From positions 1,736,001-1,800,000 of the forward strand of contig QLII01000001.1 in the NCBI GenBank assembly GCA_003259005.1: a stretch of 64,000 nucleotides of DNA. Reading direction: 5' to 3'. This stretch comes from Spirosoma telluris. Its GTDB lineage: Bacteria; Bacteroidota; Bacteroidia; Cytophagales; Spirosomataceae. The notes beneath the pieces are model-generated. The model was not told where the DNA came from. It made no database searches and saw only the letters and a program-made list of their open reading frames with translations. The position numbers and the translations under genes are program-made. Positions 18,719 through 27,688 of the stretch are shown here, piece after piece; the first letter of the stretch is position 1, and each line of letters starts with the position of its first letter.

Positions 18719-19525
18719 ATGCTCGATAAATTTTCCCTTTCCGGTCGGGTGGCCATTGTTACGGGTGCCGTTGGCCTTATTGGTCGCAATCATTGCCGCG
18801 CCCTGGCCGATGCCGGAGCCTGTGTAGTGGTTGCCGACCTGAACGAAACGGCTGCTCAGGCTTTTGCCGCTGAACTGGGCGAGTCGCACATGGGTATTGG
18901 CCTGGATGTCACGAACGAAGACCTGGTCAAACAGGTGTGCGACCAAATTCTGGCGCGCTATGGGCGGATTGATGTGTTGGTGAATAATGCAGCATTGAAC
19001 GAAGCGGTCGAGAACCCGGCGATGGCGCTGGAACTAACTTCTTTCGAGACTTTCCCGGTAGCCCAGTTTCGGGCATCGCTGGAGGTCAATGTGACGGGGG
19101 TGTTTTTGTGTTCGCAGGTGTTTGGGAGCGTTATGGCACAACAGGGCAATGGCAGCATCATCAACGTAGCATCGACCTATGGCCTTGTTGGGCCCGATCA
19201 AAGCATCTACCGTAATGAAGCTGGTGAACAAACATTCTATAAAACAGCAGCTTACCCAGCTACCAAAGGAGCCATCATCAATTTTACCCGATTTCTGGCT
19301 GCCTACTGGGGTCAGAAAGGGGTTCGGGTCAATACATTGTCTCCGGGTGGTGTGGAAAATAGTCAGAACGAGTTTTTTGTAAAGAACTATTCAGCCAAAA
19401 CTGTGCTGGGCAGAATGGCACAACCCGATGATTACCAGGGCGCTATTGTCTTTTTAGCCAGTGACGCATCGGCCTATATGTCTGGAGCAAATCTGGTTGT
19501 CGACGGCGGCTGGACGGCGATGTAA
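18719..19525 (+). CDS. SDR family oxidoreductase
   Basis: Classical short-chain dehydrogenase, 268 residues. Cofactor motif TGAVGLIGRNHC (residues 16-27), NNAA (about 85), Ser in IINVAST and catalytic YPATK (about 180) complete the tetrad; the C-terminus ends SGANLVVDGGWTAM as usual. It overlaps the phosphatase gene that follows (TAATG), so both are likely co-translated. In this cluster it probably oxidises or reduces a sugar intermediate. Substrate unknown. Reads intact. Confidence 0.92.
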   Translation: MLDKFSLSGRVAIVTGAVGLIGRNHCRALADAGACVVVADLNETAAQAFAAELGESHMGIGLDVTNEDLVKQVCDQILARYGRIDVLVNNAALNEAVENPAMALELTSFETFPVAQFRASLEVNVTGVFLCSQVFGSVMAQQGNGSIINVASTYGLVGPDQSIYRNEAGEQTFYKTAAYPATKGAIINFTRFLAAYWGQKGVRVNTLSPGGVENSQNEFFVKNYSAKTVLGRMAQPDDYQGAIVFLASDASAYMSGANLVVDGGWTAM

Positions 19526-20163
19526 TGATGAATGATTTTACAAAATTATTCGCTACTACAAATTTAGACTATGGGAATACAGCCCTTAGAAACCGAAAAC
19601 TACAAACCAACTTGGATCAAAACGTACTCAAAAAAGCCGCTCGAATTAAATTACTTCTGACCGACTGCGACGGTGTGCTCACCGATGCCGGCGTTTATTA
19701 CGGCGAAAACGGAGAGGTATTGAAGAAATTCAATATCCGCGACGGTATGGGTGTAGAACGGCTCCGCAAACTGGCCAATGTCGACACCGGAATCATTACA
19801 GGTGAAACGTCTCCATCCGTGGTGGCCCGAGCGGCTAAGCTAAAAATTACTGAGCTGCATCTGGGATGTAAAGACAAGCTCGCCCTATTACCCGACATCC
19901 TGACACGTACGGGTCTAGACGCATCGGAAGTGGCTTTTATTGGCGACGATGTGAATGATCTGGAAATCCAGCAGGCAATTGGTTTCTCAGCCTGTCCGGC
20001 CGATGCAGCCCGCCAAAACAAAGCCATTGTCGATTACTGCTGCAACGCGAAAGGGGGCGAGGGCTGCCTGCGCGAACTAGCTGAACTTATTATTGATGCC
20101 AAACAAATAATCTCAAAACAACCCACTGCAATCCCAGCAATCTATGAAAACCATTACACTTAA
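19525..20163 (+). CDS. KdsC-like HAD phosphatase
   Basis: HAD phosphatase of the KdsC/CMP-sialate type, 212 residues, which removes phosphate from a 3-deoxy-ulosonate 8/9-phosphate. Motif I is LLLTDCDGVLTDAG with nucleophile and acid Asp; GITGETS holds motif II; DKLALLPDIL precedes motif IV FIGDDVNDLEI. The first ~35 residues are an N-terminal extension. The start overlaps the SDR stop and the C-terminus overlaps the NeuB-like gene by 20 bases, so the three are tightly coupled. It completes a synthase-phosphatase-cytidylyltransferase set with its neighbours. Confidence 0.88.
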   Translation: MMNDFTKLFATTNLDYGNTALRNRKLQTNLDQNVLKKAARIKLLLTDCDGVLTDAGVYYGENGEVLKKFNIRDGMGVERLRKLANVDTGIITGETSPSVVARAAKLKITELHLGCKDKLALLPDILTRTGLDASEVAFIGDDVNDLEIQQAIGFSACPADAARQNKAIVDYCCNAKGGEGCLRELAELIIDAKQIISKQPTAIPAIYENHYT

Positions 20164-21048
20164 CACAGGTCGAAAAATTGGGAAGGGACAACCCAGTTAC
20201 ATTATTGCCGAAATTGGCATTAACCACAATGGCTCGCTCGAACTTGCCAAAAAATTAATTGACGAAGCCGTTTTGGCCAAAGCCGATGCCGTAAAATTCC
20301 AGAAACGGACGCCCGAGATCTGTGTTCCCCGCGATCAGTGGCATGTACTGCGCGATACGCCCTGGGGCGCATGACCTACATTGATTACAAGCGTAAAACC
20401 GAGTTCGGGATGCTGGAATATAACGCGATCGACCAGTATTGCCGTGAGCAGGGTATCGACTGGTTTGCATCGGCCTGGGATATTGAGTCAGTCGATTTTC
20501 TGGAAGCCTTCGATCCCTGTTTGTATAAACTGGCCTCGGCATCCTTAACCGATTTTGGACTGATTGAGAAAATTCTACATACCGGACGCCCCCTTATGCT
20601 CTCGACAGGTATGTCGACCCTGGCCGAAATCGAGGAGGCCATTACAGTAGTTACGGAGTTCGATGCCGATTATCCGTTGCTGGTTGCCCATTCTACGTCA
20701 GCCTACCCATGCAAACCCGAAGAGTTGAACCTACGGATGATTCCAACCTTACAAGCCGCCTATCCAACCGTTCCGATTGGCTATTCGGGTCATGAAACGG
20801 GGCTGGCTACAACCGTAGCTGCGGTAACTCTTGGCGCTACCTTTGTCGAACGCCACTTTACCCTTGATCGAGCCATGTGGGGGTCCGACCATGCGGCATC
20901 CGTTGAACCACAGGGACTACAGCGCCTGGTACGCGATATCCGGGATGCCGAAACAGCCCTCGGAGACGGCGTCAAGCGAGTTTACGAATCCGAATTAGGA
21001 CCCATGAAACGACTTCGGGTAAATATCAACTCAGCGTACCTGGTTTAG
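20144..21048 (+). CDS. N-acetylneuraminate synthase-like (NeuB/SpsE) protein without SAF domain (frame broken near 20364)
   Basis: PEP-condensing synthase that adds three carbons to an aldose to give a 3-deoxy-2-ulosonic acid. About 301 residues after restoring one G in the run 20364-20367 (gives DTPWGRMTYIDYKRKTEFG). YIIAEIGINHNGSLELAKKL, KFQKRTPE, HSTSAYPC and IGYSGHETG are the NeuB barrel motifs. The protein ends soon after LGPMKRLR, so the usual C-terminal SAF (antifreeze-like) domain of about 60 residues is missing. It overlaps the KdsC-like gene and ends the cluster. Confidence 0.88.
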
Positions 21049-21074
21049 GCTTGACAGTACCCAATTTTGTGGAA

Positions 21075-21135
21075 TGATACGGTGCGCATGATATATTTGA
21101 CTAATCATACGACAGAGCGACACCAAACCGTATCA
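21075..21135. repeat. inverted repeat after the sugar-acid cluster
   Basis: TGATACGGT (21075-21083) and ACCGTATCA (21127-21135) are exact reverse complements and flank a TAnnTTTG-like box. It could terminate the cluster or be an operator of the hydroxylase gene. Confidence 0.5.
21092..21099 (+). promoter_or_regulatory. candidate Bacteroidota -7 element for the hydroxylase gene
   Basis: TATATTTG fits TAnnTTTG, 56 bases before the ATG at 21156. The nearest TTTTG upstream (21065-21069) is 22 bases away, slightly longer than ideal, so confidence is moderate. Confidence 0.4.
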
Positions 21136-21155
21136 TCAACTATACTTCATAAATT

Positions 21156-22067
21156 ATGCCGCAGGCTGAATTACTGCGTATTACGACCTCTATATTAGTG
21201 GTCTGGATAGTCGTTATCCTGATCTGGGAACGGGTAGCGCCTTATCGTGAAGGTCTGCCTTTGTTTAGAGAGGGTTTTTGGGTCGACCTGGTTTGGTATA
21301 CCCTTATCCAGAGTTACTTCCTCAAAATTCTGATCTTCGATTACATCATTGCCCCCTTGCAAACCCATTTCGACTGGTCGGACTGGCAGTTTGTTAGAAA
21401 TTGGCCAGTATGGGTACAGGTCTTGTTCTTCCTGTTTACCCATGATCTGTACATTTACTTCTTCCATCGTTTTCAGCACGCCAACAAGTGGCTCTGGCGA
21501 ACCCACGAAGCGCATCACTCGAATAAAGAGGTCGATTTTCTGGCAGGATCGCGCTCACACGCTGTGGAGATCATCATCAACCAAACCATTGAATTTGCCC
21601 CAATTATACTGCTTGGTGCCAACCCAGCCGTAATTCCTATTAAAGCCCTTCTGGATGCCATGTTCGGTATGTTTATCCATGCTAATATCCGTGTCAGGCT
21701 GGGTCCACTAAAGTACATTATCAACTCACCCCACCTGCACTTGTGGCACCATGCCAATTACCAGGAAGTCTTCCATGCCAACTTTGGCACTAAATTTTCA
21801 TTTTTCGATTACCTGTTGGGTACCGTCTTCGATCCTGGTCATCGCCCCGGCAACAAGCCCGAGAATTGGGGCCTTTACTATGATTACCCGAAAGACTATT
21901 TTCTGCAACATGCTTTTTCAGTAAACCGATTTGAGGAGCGTAGTCTATTGAAATACAAATGGTTTTCCCGATATTATTACCTTCGTCCTTCCGTAGTGCA
22001 TCGTATCAAAAGATGGGTTAAGAAAAGTAAGAAATCGACCCATCGGGAACCTGAAAACGTGAATTAA
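21156..22067 (+). CDS. sterol desaturase/fatty acid hydroxylase family membrane protein
   Basis: Di-iron membrane oxygenase of 303 residues. The histidine boxes are HDLYIYFFHR (about 92-101), HEAHHSNKE (about 114-122) and HLHLWHHAN (about 188-196), the order and spacing of the FA_hydroxylase superfamily. Four or so hydrophobic segments surround them. Family members hydroxylate or desaturate sterols, carotenoids or fatty acids; here a membrane lipid is the likely substrate. The SMR gene begins two bases after its stop. Reads intact. Confidence 0.9.
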   Translation: MPQAELLRITTSILVVWIVVILIWERVAPYREGLPLFREGFWVDLVWYTLIQSYFLKILIFDYIIAPLQTHFDWSDWQFVRNWPVWVQVLFFLFTHDLYIYFFHRFQHANKWLWRTHEAHHSNKEVDFLAGSRSHAVEIIINQTIEFAPIILLGANPAVIPIKALLDAMFGMFIHANIRVRLGPLKYIINSPHLHLWHHANYQEVFHANFGTKFSFFDYLLGTVFDPGHRPGNKPENWGLYYDYPKDYFLQHAFSVNRFEERSLLKYKWFSRYYYLRPSVVHRIKRWVKKSKKSTHREPENVN

Positions 22068-22068
22068 T

Positions 22069-22442
22069 TTGCAAGCCTGGCTCTTTTTACTCGTTGCGGC
22101 TTCCTTTGAAGCCGCCTGGACTTACTCTCTTAAATACATGACATTCAGCGCCTTGAAAACATTGCGCTGGAACACGTTCTACACGCCTTCTGTAGGATTA
22201 CCTATTTTACTACCCTTTATTGGTTACGTTGTATTCGGGGTTGCAAACATCTATTTTTTCTCCAGAGCCATCAAGCAAATACCCACCCAACAGCCTTTGC
22301 GGTTTGGACGGCCATGGCCTTAGTACTAATTAAGGGGGTTGACATTCTGGTATTTAAAACCAACTGGTCATTTACCGAGCTGTTTTTCATGACACTGATC
22401 GGGATTGGAATTGTAGGATTACGCGTATATTCGGCGGGTTGA
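22069..22442 (+). CDS. small multidrug resistance (SMR/EamA-like) membrane protein (frame broken near 22286)
   Basis: Four-helix membrane transporter of about 124 residues. It starts at a TTG at 22069 (LQAWLFLLVAASFEAAWTYS), just after the hydroxylase stop. AASFEAAWTYSLKY holds the membrane-embedded Glu typical of SMR proteins. One C is missing at 22286-22288; restoring it gives KQIPTPTAFAVWTAMALVLI, the SMR TM3 pattern, followed by FFMTLIGIGIVGLRV. Without repair the last helix and a half are lost. Substrate not predictable. Confidence 0.78.
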
Positions 22443-22538
22443 CCAAGGGCACCGTTTGCAAATAATTCCCGCCCTTTCGCACATTTTCTAATTTCCTGTG
22501 TTTCTTTGACAGGGCGCACAACACGCTCCTTTTTTTCA

Positions 22539-23924
22539 ATGACCCACTTACTAAAAGACCTTACTCCTCGGCAGATTGTCGCCGAGTTAGACCAGTACAT
22601 TATCGGCCAGAAAGATGCCAAGCGGAACGTAGCGATTGCCCTGCGGAATCGCTGGCGTCGGATGAATAGCCCTGCCGATATGCAGCGTGAAATTACGCCT
22701 AATAACATCCTGATGATTGGTGCTACCGGCGTTGGTAAAACCGAAATTGCCCGTCGACTCGCCAAACTTGCCGACGCTCCTTTCATTAAAGTCGAAGCCT
22801 CCAAGTTCACCGAAGTTGGTTATGTTGGCCGCGACGTCGAAAGTATGGTGCGCGACCTGGTGGAGCAAGCGGTCAATATGGTTCGGGCTTCCAAAAAAGA
22901 AGCCGTACAGGCTAAAGCGCAGCAGTTAGTTGAAGACGCTATTCTGGATATTTTGATTCCGCCCGTTAAGCCTGCCAATGGTCAACTGGGCTTTGAAAAC
23001 GAGAAAAAAGATGCCGATGCCGAACTGAACGAGCGCACCCGCGAACGATTCCGGGAAAAAATCCGCTCGGGTGAGATGGACGACCGTAAAATCGACATCG
23101 ATGTTCAGCAAAGTCAAACGCCTAACATCGGTATCATGGGTGGTTCGGTCGATGATCTGTCGATGATGAATATTCAGGAGATGATTGGTGGCATGATGCC
23201 GAAACGTGGTAAAAAACGCAAAGTGAGCATCGCCGAAGCGCGAAAAATCCTGCTGGAAGAGGAAGCGGCCAAACTCATCGATATGGATGAGGTGAAAGAG
23301 GAAGCCATCCGTAAAGCCGAAGATGCAGGCATTATTTTCATCGACGAAATTGATAAAGTAGCCTCTGCCCGCTCGGGCAATGGCGGTGGTGGGCCGGATG
23401 TTAGCCGTGAAGGCGTGCAGCGTGACCTACTTCCCATTGTGGAGGGTAGCGCCGTAAACACCAAGTATGGCGTTATTCATACCGATCACATTCTGTTCAT
23501 TGCAGCCGGTGCGTTCCACGTTGCCAAACCCAGCGATCTGATTCCTGAATTACAAGGGCGTTTCCCCATTCGGGTTGAGCTGCAAAGTCTGTCGGAAGAT
23601 GATTTCTACCAGATTTTAAAAGAGCCCAAAAACGCGCTGACCAAGCAATACGAAGCCATGTTACAAGCCGAAAACGTTGGTCTGACGTTTCAGGATGATG
23701 CCCTTCGTGAACTGGCCCGGATTGCGTTCGAAGTCAATAGTGATGTGGAGAATATCGGTGCCCGCCGTCTACAAACGGTCCTGAGCCATCTGATGAACGA
23801 CTTCATGTTCGACATTCCCGATGTTATCGGCGCTAACGCTCAGGTCGTTATTACTAAAGAATTAGTCAGTGAACGGCTAAACGGCCTGGTCAAGAACCGG
23901 GATTTGAGCCAGTTCATTTTGTAA
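22539..23924 (+). CDS. hslU: HslU, ATPase subunit of the HslUV protease
   Basis: AAA+ unfoldase of the HslUV (ClpYQ) protease. The start is the ATG at 22539 (MTHLLKDLTPRQIVAELDQY); the open frame upstream does not match the family. 461 residues. DQYIIGQKDAKRNVAIALRN, Walker A GATGVGKTE, the family motif EVGYVGRDVES, Walker B GIIFIDEIDKV and sensor/arginine residues in QGRFPIRVEL are present, and the C-terminus is LSQFIL as required for docking HslV. HslV is not next to it. Reads intact. Confidence 0.97.
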   Translation: MTHLLKDLTPRQIVAELDQYIIGQKDAKRNVAIALRNRWRRMNSPADMQREITPNNILMIGATGVGKTEIARRLAKLADAPFIKVEASKFTEVGYVGRDVESMVRDLVEQAVNMVRASKKEAVQAKAQQLVEDAILDILIPPVKPANGQLGFENEKKDADAELNERTRERFREKIRSGEMDDRKIDIDVQQSQTPNIGIMGGSVDDLSMMNIQEMIGGMMPKRGKKRKVSIAEARKILLEEEAAKLIDMDEVKEEAIRKAEDAGIIFIDEIDKVASARSGNGGGGPDVSREGVQRDLLPIVEGSAVNTKYGVIHTDHILFIAAGAFHVAKPSDLIPELQGRFPIRVELQSLSEDDFYQILKEPKNALTKQYEAMLQAENVGLTFQDDALRELARIAFEVNSDVENIGARRLQTVLSHLMNDFMFDIPDVIGANAQVVITKELVSERLNGLVKNRDLSQFIL

Positions 23925-23929
23925 TCCTT

Positions 23930-23978
23930 GTAGCATTGTTGTAGCGTGGACATCCTGTCCGCGCTACAACAATGCTAC
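23930..23978. repeat. 23-bp hairpin overlapping the end of a minus-strand gene
   Basis: Arms 23930-23952 and 23956-23978 match at 22 of 23 positions with a three-base loop. The right arm includes the stop and last codons (VALL) of the minus-strand gene at 23964. It lies between convergent genes and can act as a bidirectional terminator. Confidence 0.75.
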
Positions 23979-24356
23979 CACTTGCCCAATAGCCCGATCA
24001 ACATCAGCTCGCTTTCGATCAGGTGAATCGAAGCGGTTGAAAGGTGTTAACTGGAAGACAAAGGTTTCTTCGACGGTTTCTTCATCAATGGGCGTGTAAA
24101 GTTTATAGGCCGTCACCTTCACAGGGATCAGCCCATGACCGGCTTTGAAACGGGTTAACACATAAGCCAGTAGACTCTCAACGTCCTCTATCGATACACC
24201 ATCAGTAGGTACAAAGCGAACTTCGGCATGGTTTCGATCGACAAGTGTTTGCTCCTCTGGCAAGAAATGGCCTTCGCAACTTGAGAATGTGCGAACCAGT
24301 CCCGTTTTATTCAGTGCATCGACCAGTGGGCGAATTTTCGGTTCAATGTCTTCCAT
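23964..24356 (-). CDS. uncharacterised 130-residue protein
   Basis: I do not recognise the family with certainty. The protein begins MEDIEPKIRPLVDALNKTGL and has FSSCEGHFLPEEQ (about 23-35) with a conserved-looking Cys and His, then an alpha/beta pattern ending FVFQLTPFNRFD. The SSCEGH motif weakly recalls TYW3-like proteins, but that is a guess. Its start overlaps the stop of the upstream MFS gene (TGATG), so the two are co-translated. Its last codons are part of a hairpin. Confidence 0.7.
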   Translation of the reverse strand: MEDIEPKIRPLVDALNKTGLVRTFSSCEGHFLPEEQTLVDRNHAEVRFVPTDGVSIEDVESLLAYVLTRFKAGHGLIPVKVTAYKLYTPIDEETVEETFVFQLTPFNRFDSPDRKRADVDRAIGQVVALL

Positions 24357-25643
24357 CAGGGTTCACCGTCCAGTAAAGCGACTTCGTCGGCGGCATCAAT
24401 GTGGTGTTGGTGTTGCATCTGTTGCGGCCCTTTCTGCCATAGCCAGCCCAGATACCCGACTGCCACCAGCGCCAACACACCCGAAACGGCAAAGGAGGCA
24501 TCAATGCCCGCTTCGCCAGCAATGTGGTTAAGTACCCAACCGGCTCCCAACGCACCCAGACCAATACCCGCTTCGAGTGCAATATACATGGTTGCCATCG
24601 CCCGACCACGCGTTTTTTCATCGCTTAAATCGGCGGTCCAGGCGGTTATCGTTGGCGAGTTCATCCCCACGACATACCATAGAAAATGGCGGCAGTCCAG
24701 TACAGGAGCGTTGATTCGGTCAGGATTAACAGCATCATTGAAAAAGCAAGCACCGCTGTCGAAATAAACAGCACGGGAATACGCCCATAACGATCCGACG
24801 CCTTACTAAATACGAGCCGAACAACCAGTGAGGCAACCGTATAGACCGTAAAAAATAAGCCCTTATTGGAAACCCCAAGGGACGCACTAAACGTGGAAAT
24901 CACCGTCAGGATAACGCCCGATGAGAACGACTGTAATAACAAAACGAGGAACGGCGGAATGGCGCTCTTATCAAAAATTTCGTCTTTTTTCAGGCGCAGC
25001 AAGCTAAATCGGAAAGGCTGCGGAGTTGCCAGCGTTTCGGGCATCCGGAGCAGGATACCAATCGACATCAGGGCGAAAGCCGATGATGTCCAGAACATAA
25101 CGTTCATCGAAAAATCGGTAGCTAACCAGCTACCAATGGCTGGCCCAGCGACATGCCCATCGCTGTAAACAACCCCAGCATTCCCATCGCTTCGCCCCGT
25201 CGGTTAGCAGGAACAACATCCGCTACATAAGCAGATGTTGCGGTAGGTTTCGTCCCGGTTGAGAATCCATGAATGAGTCGGAGTGTCAGGAACCCCCAGA
25301 CGGTCAGGAGATATGGATAGAGCAACCCACAGACAAAGCACACGATGGAGCCAAACGCCATGACAGGTACTCGCCCGACTTTATCCGTAATTTTTCCGCT
25401 AAATGGTCGCGAAACACCCGCTGTCAATGTGAATAGGGCAATGATCAGCCCAACGTATTCCTGTCCGCCCATCTTTGTTAAATAGGCTGGCAATTCAGGA
25501 ATCATCATCGAAAAACTGGCTGAAAACAGAAAGTTACTGACGGAGAGTAACCAAAAGGAGAGCGTGTAAAGAGAGGGGCCGCGAGAGCTGCGTCGAGTAA
25601 AACGTGAACGAACGTCCAAAGTGACTGGATTTGGTTCGCTCAA
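24356..25643 (-). CDS. MFS transporter (frame broken twice)
   Basis: Twelve-helix major facilitator, about 429 residues after repair. N-terminal half: FLFSASFSMMIPELPAYLTK, FTLTAGVSRPFSGKITDKVG (motif A, G-x3-D) and LRLIHGFSTGTKPTATSAYV. One C is missing on the coding strand opposite 25142-25143 (restores MSLGPAIGSWLATDF) and one G opposite 24665-24668 (restores FYGMSWGMNSPTITAW). The C-terminal half contains KASDRYGRIPVLF, the second motif A. Similar to drug-efflux and YfcJ/YhhS-type permeases. The downstream 130-residue gene is coupled to it. Substrate unknown. Confidence 0.85.
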
Positions 25644-25684
25644 ATTTACAAAGCATTTTTGAGAGACGTAGCAGAATAGTATAC

Positions 25685-25862
25685 TTTAAGTTTCTGTGGA
25701 TTCTATTGATTCGTATTGGTTCTATTGATTATTGTAGATTCTGTAGATTCTTTTTGATCTGATTCCCAAGCCAATAGAACCAATAAAAATCAAACGATAA
25801 AAAATTCTGTCCTCGTACTTACTAAAGAATCAATAGAATCTATAGAAACTATAATAACGTGC
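25685..25862. repeat. GATTCTATTG-family hairpin element with reversed core
   Basis: Words TTCTGTGGATTCTATTGATT and GATTCTTTTTGATC on the left pair with AATCAATAGAATC and TATAGAAAC on the right. The family core is present on the minus strand at 25789-25822 (TAAGTACGAGG, then CAGAATT...TATCGTTTGATT). It separates divergent genes. Confidence 0.8.
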
Positions 25863-25877
25863 GTTTACCGATCTAAC

Positions 25878-26375
25878 TCATTTCGGCTCAGGAGTGCTGT
25901 TCCCACCGTCGACGACAAATCGCCATTGACCATTGCGCTGGCGTTTCCAGACCGTTACATAAACACCATAGCTGGACGATCGCTTGCCGGCATTATCTTT
26001 TTTAGTGAGCATCCATTGGCCAAACGTATAGCCCAAATCACCCGATGCAGCTGCGTCCGCTTTCAGTACTTGCCAGGTTAGCATCGGGCCATTTGCCGGT
26101 TGACGGCTCATCTGGGCCCGCAGTGAATCGAACCCAACGGTGGGCGCGGCACCGTCGTTGAGCTTGATCACATCGTCAGCAGCATAGGTCGTGAAGGCTT
26201 TCGCCATTCCCTGTTTCTCAGACATGATGCTAAAATTCTGGTCGGCCTCCCGAATTTCGTCGATCGCTCGCTGACGAACGGCGGCAGCCGGATTCATGGA
26301 ACGAGGGCTATCGACCTGCGTACGGCAGGAGGCTATCAGTCCAAAAAGTAGTATAAGTGGTAATGCAGACTTCAT
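25878..26375 (-). CDS. NTF2-like (DUF4440/SnoaL-type) lipoprotein
   Basis: 165-residue exported protein. The start chosen is the ATG at 26375, giving MKSALPLILLFGLIASCRTQ with a lipobox (LIASC). The mature part (AIDEIREADQNFSIMSEKQG, FTTYAADDVIKL, TFGQWMLTKKD, TVWKRQRNGQWRFVVDGG) fits the cone-shaped SnoaL/DUF4440 fold, often fused to or secreted with enzymes. A longer frame upstream runs into hairpin repeats and is not convincing. No operon partner. Function unknown. Confidence 0.8.
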   Translation of the reverse strand: MKSALPLILLFGLIASCRTQVDSPRSMNPAAAVRQRAIDEIREADQNFSIMSEKQGMAKAFTTYAADDVIKLNDGAAPTVGFDSLRAQMSRQPANGPMLTWQVLKADAAASGDLGYTFGQWMLTKKDNAGKRSSSYGVYVTVWKRQRNGQWRFVVDGGNSTPEPK

Positions 26376-26424
26376 GTTCGGTAGGGTGATTCGTTTAGTT
26401 TTGGCGTAAATTTGCGCACTAATT

Positions 26425-26550
26425 AAAATGCATAATGGATAATGCATAATGTACAATTGTGGTGCCAAGCTACGTGATAATTAACTCACTTATTGGTTCA
26501 GTGCCCCTGTTGAGAATCATTATTTGTTATTCATTATCAATTATACATTC
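26425..26550. repeat. ATAATG-word intergenic hairpin
   Basis: Left words AATGCATAATGGATAATGCA and right words ATTCATTATCAATTATACAT are complementary in a loose hairpin between divergent genes (lipoprotein and MltG). Confidence 0.7.
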
Positions 26551-26558
26551 CTGTTCGT

Positions 26559-27596
26559 ATGTCTCGTAATTTTAAAATTGCCCTCTTCCTAACCGTTTCT
26601 ATCCTGTTAACGACGTTTTCGTTTTACTTCTGGCAGGTATTTAAAAGTCCGAATCTCCAGGTACAAGAGAATGATAAGACGTTTGCCCTCCTCATTCCAA
26701 AGGGTGCTACGTTTGAGTCGGTGATGGATACGCTGAAAACGCATAAAGTCATCAACGACGAAACATCATTCCGGTTTCTGGCTAAAATGATGAAATATCC
26801 TGAGCTCGTCAAAGAAGGTCGTTATGAAATTAAACCGCTTATGGGCAACCGGGAGGCCCTGGTCAAACTTCGTAGCGGCAATCAGGACGCCATGCCCGTC
26901 ACATTCAACAGTATGCGGCAAAAAAGTGATCTTATTCAGCGGCTTGGCAGCAAGTTCGAGTTTGGTCCCGAAGCACTCGGAAAGTTACTCAATGACCCCA
27001 CTACCTGCCAGAAATTTGGTTTCGATACTACGACCATTGTCTGTTTATTCCTGCCCAACACCTACGAAATGTTCTGGACCATTAAGCCCGAAGCGTTTCT
27101 GGAGCGAATGGGTACTGAATATAAAAAGTTCTGGACTCCCGAGCGACAGGCCAAAGCTAAAGCGCTGGGAATGACCCAAACGCAGGTGCAGGTGCTGGCC
27201 TCTATCGTTGCGGCTGAAACTAATAAACGGGATGAGCAACCCCGCGTAGCGGGCGTTTACCTGAATCGTCTGAAACAGGGTATCAAACTGGAAGCCGACC
27301 CAACGGTAATTTTTGCCCTCCGGGATTTCACCATCCGTCGGTTGCTGAATAAACAGCTAACCGTTGATTCACCGTATAATACCTATCGGTATACTGGATT
27401 ACCTCCCGGGCCCATTAATCTCCCGGCTCCCACTACGATCGATGCCGTCTTGAACGCTGAGCAGCATGATTACCTCTACTTTGTGGTCGATGCCCGTTTT
27501 AATGGCTACCATACATTCTCGAAAACACTGAGCGAGCACCTGGCTAACGCCCGACTCTACCAGCAGGCGCTGACACGAATGAAGATTATGAAATAA
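26559..27596 (+). CDS. mltG: endolytic murein transglycosylase MltG
   Basis: Membrane-anchored enzyme that cuts nascent peptidoglycan strands and sets their length. 345 residues; one N-terminal helix (about 7-26). A LysM-like region (LLIPKGATFESVMDTLKTHK) precedes the YceG domain with FLPNTYEMFW, VLASIVAAETNKRDEQPRVA (catalytic Glu about residue 215), LEADPTVIFAL and SPYNTYRYTGLPPGPI. All hallmark blocks are present and the length is typical. Reads intact. The thioesterase gene follows after a hairpin. Confidence 0.95.
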   Translation: MSRNFKIALFLTVSILLTTFSFYFWQVFKSPNLQVQENDKTFALLIPKGATFESVMDTLKTHKVINDETSFRFLAKMMKYPELVKEGRYEIKPLMGNREALVKLRSGNQDAMPVTFNSMRQKSDLIQRLGSKFEFGPEALGKLLNDPTTCQKFGFDTTTIVCLFLPNTYEMFWTIKPEAFLERMGTEYKKFWTPERQAKAKALGMTQTQVQVLASIVAAETNKRDEQPRVAGVYLNRLKQGIKLEADPTVIFALRDFTIRRLLNKQLTVDSPYNTYRYTGLPPGPINLPAPTTIDAVLNAEQHDYLYFVVDARFNGYHTFSKTLSEHLANARLYQQALTRMKIMK

Positions 27597-27604
27597 AAGA
27601 TAGT

Positions 27605-27676
27605 AAGTGAAGTGGGTGGAGTGAGTGAAGTAAGGAGATCTATTATCCTACTTCACTCACTCCACCTACTCCACTT
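27605..27676. repeat. AGTGAGTGAAG-word hairpin
   Basis: Arms at 27605-27636 and 27646-27676 are nearly complementary (words AAGTGAAGTGGGTGGAGTGA against TCACTCCACCTACTCCACTT). It lies between MltG and the thioesterase, on the same strand. Confidence 0.8.
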
Positions 27677-27688
27677 CCAAACTCACCT

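Noticed and set aside
22506..22538. Earlier start for HslU
   Set aside because: The first eleven codons are not family-like; the ATG at 22539 gives the normal N-terminus.
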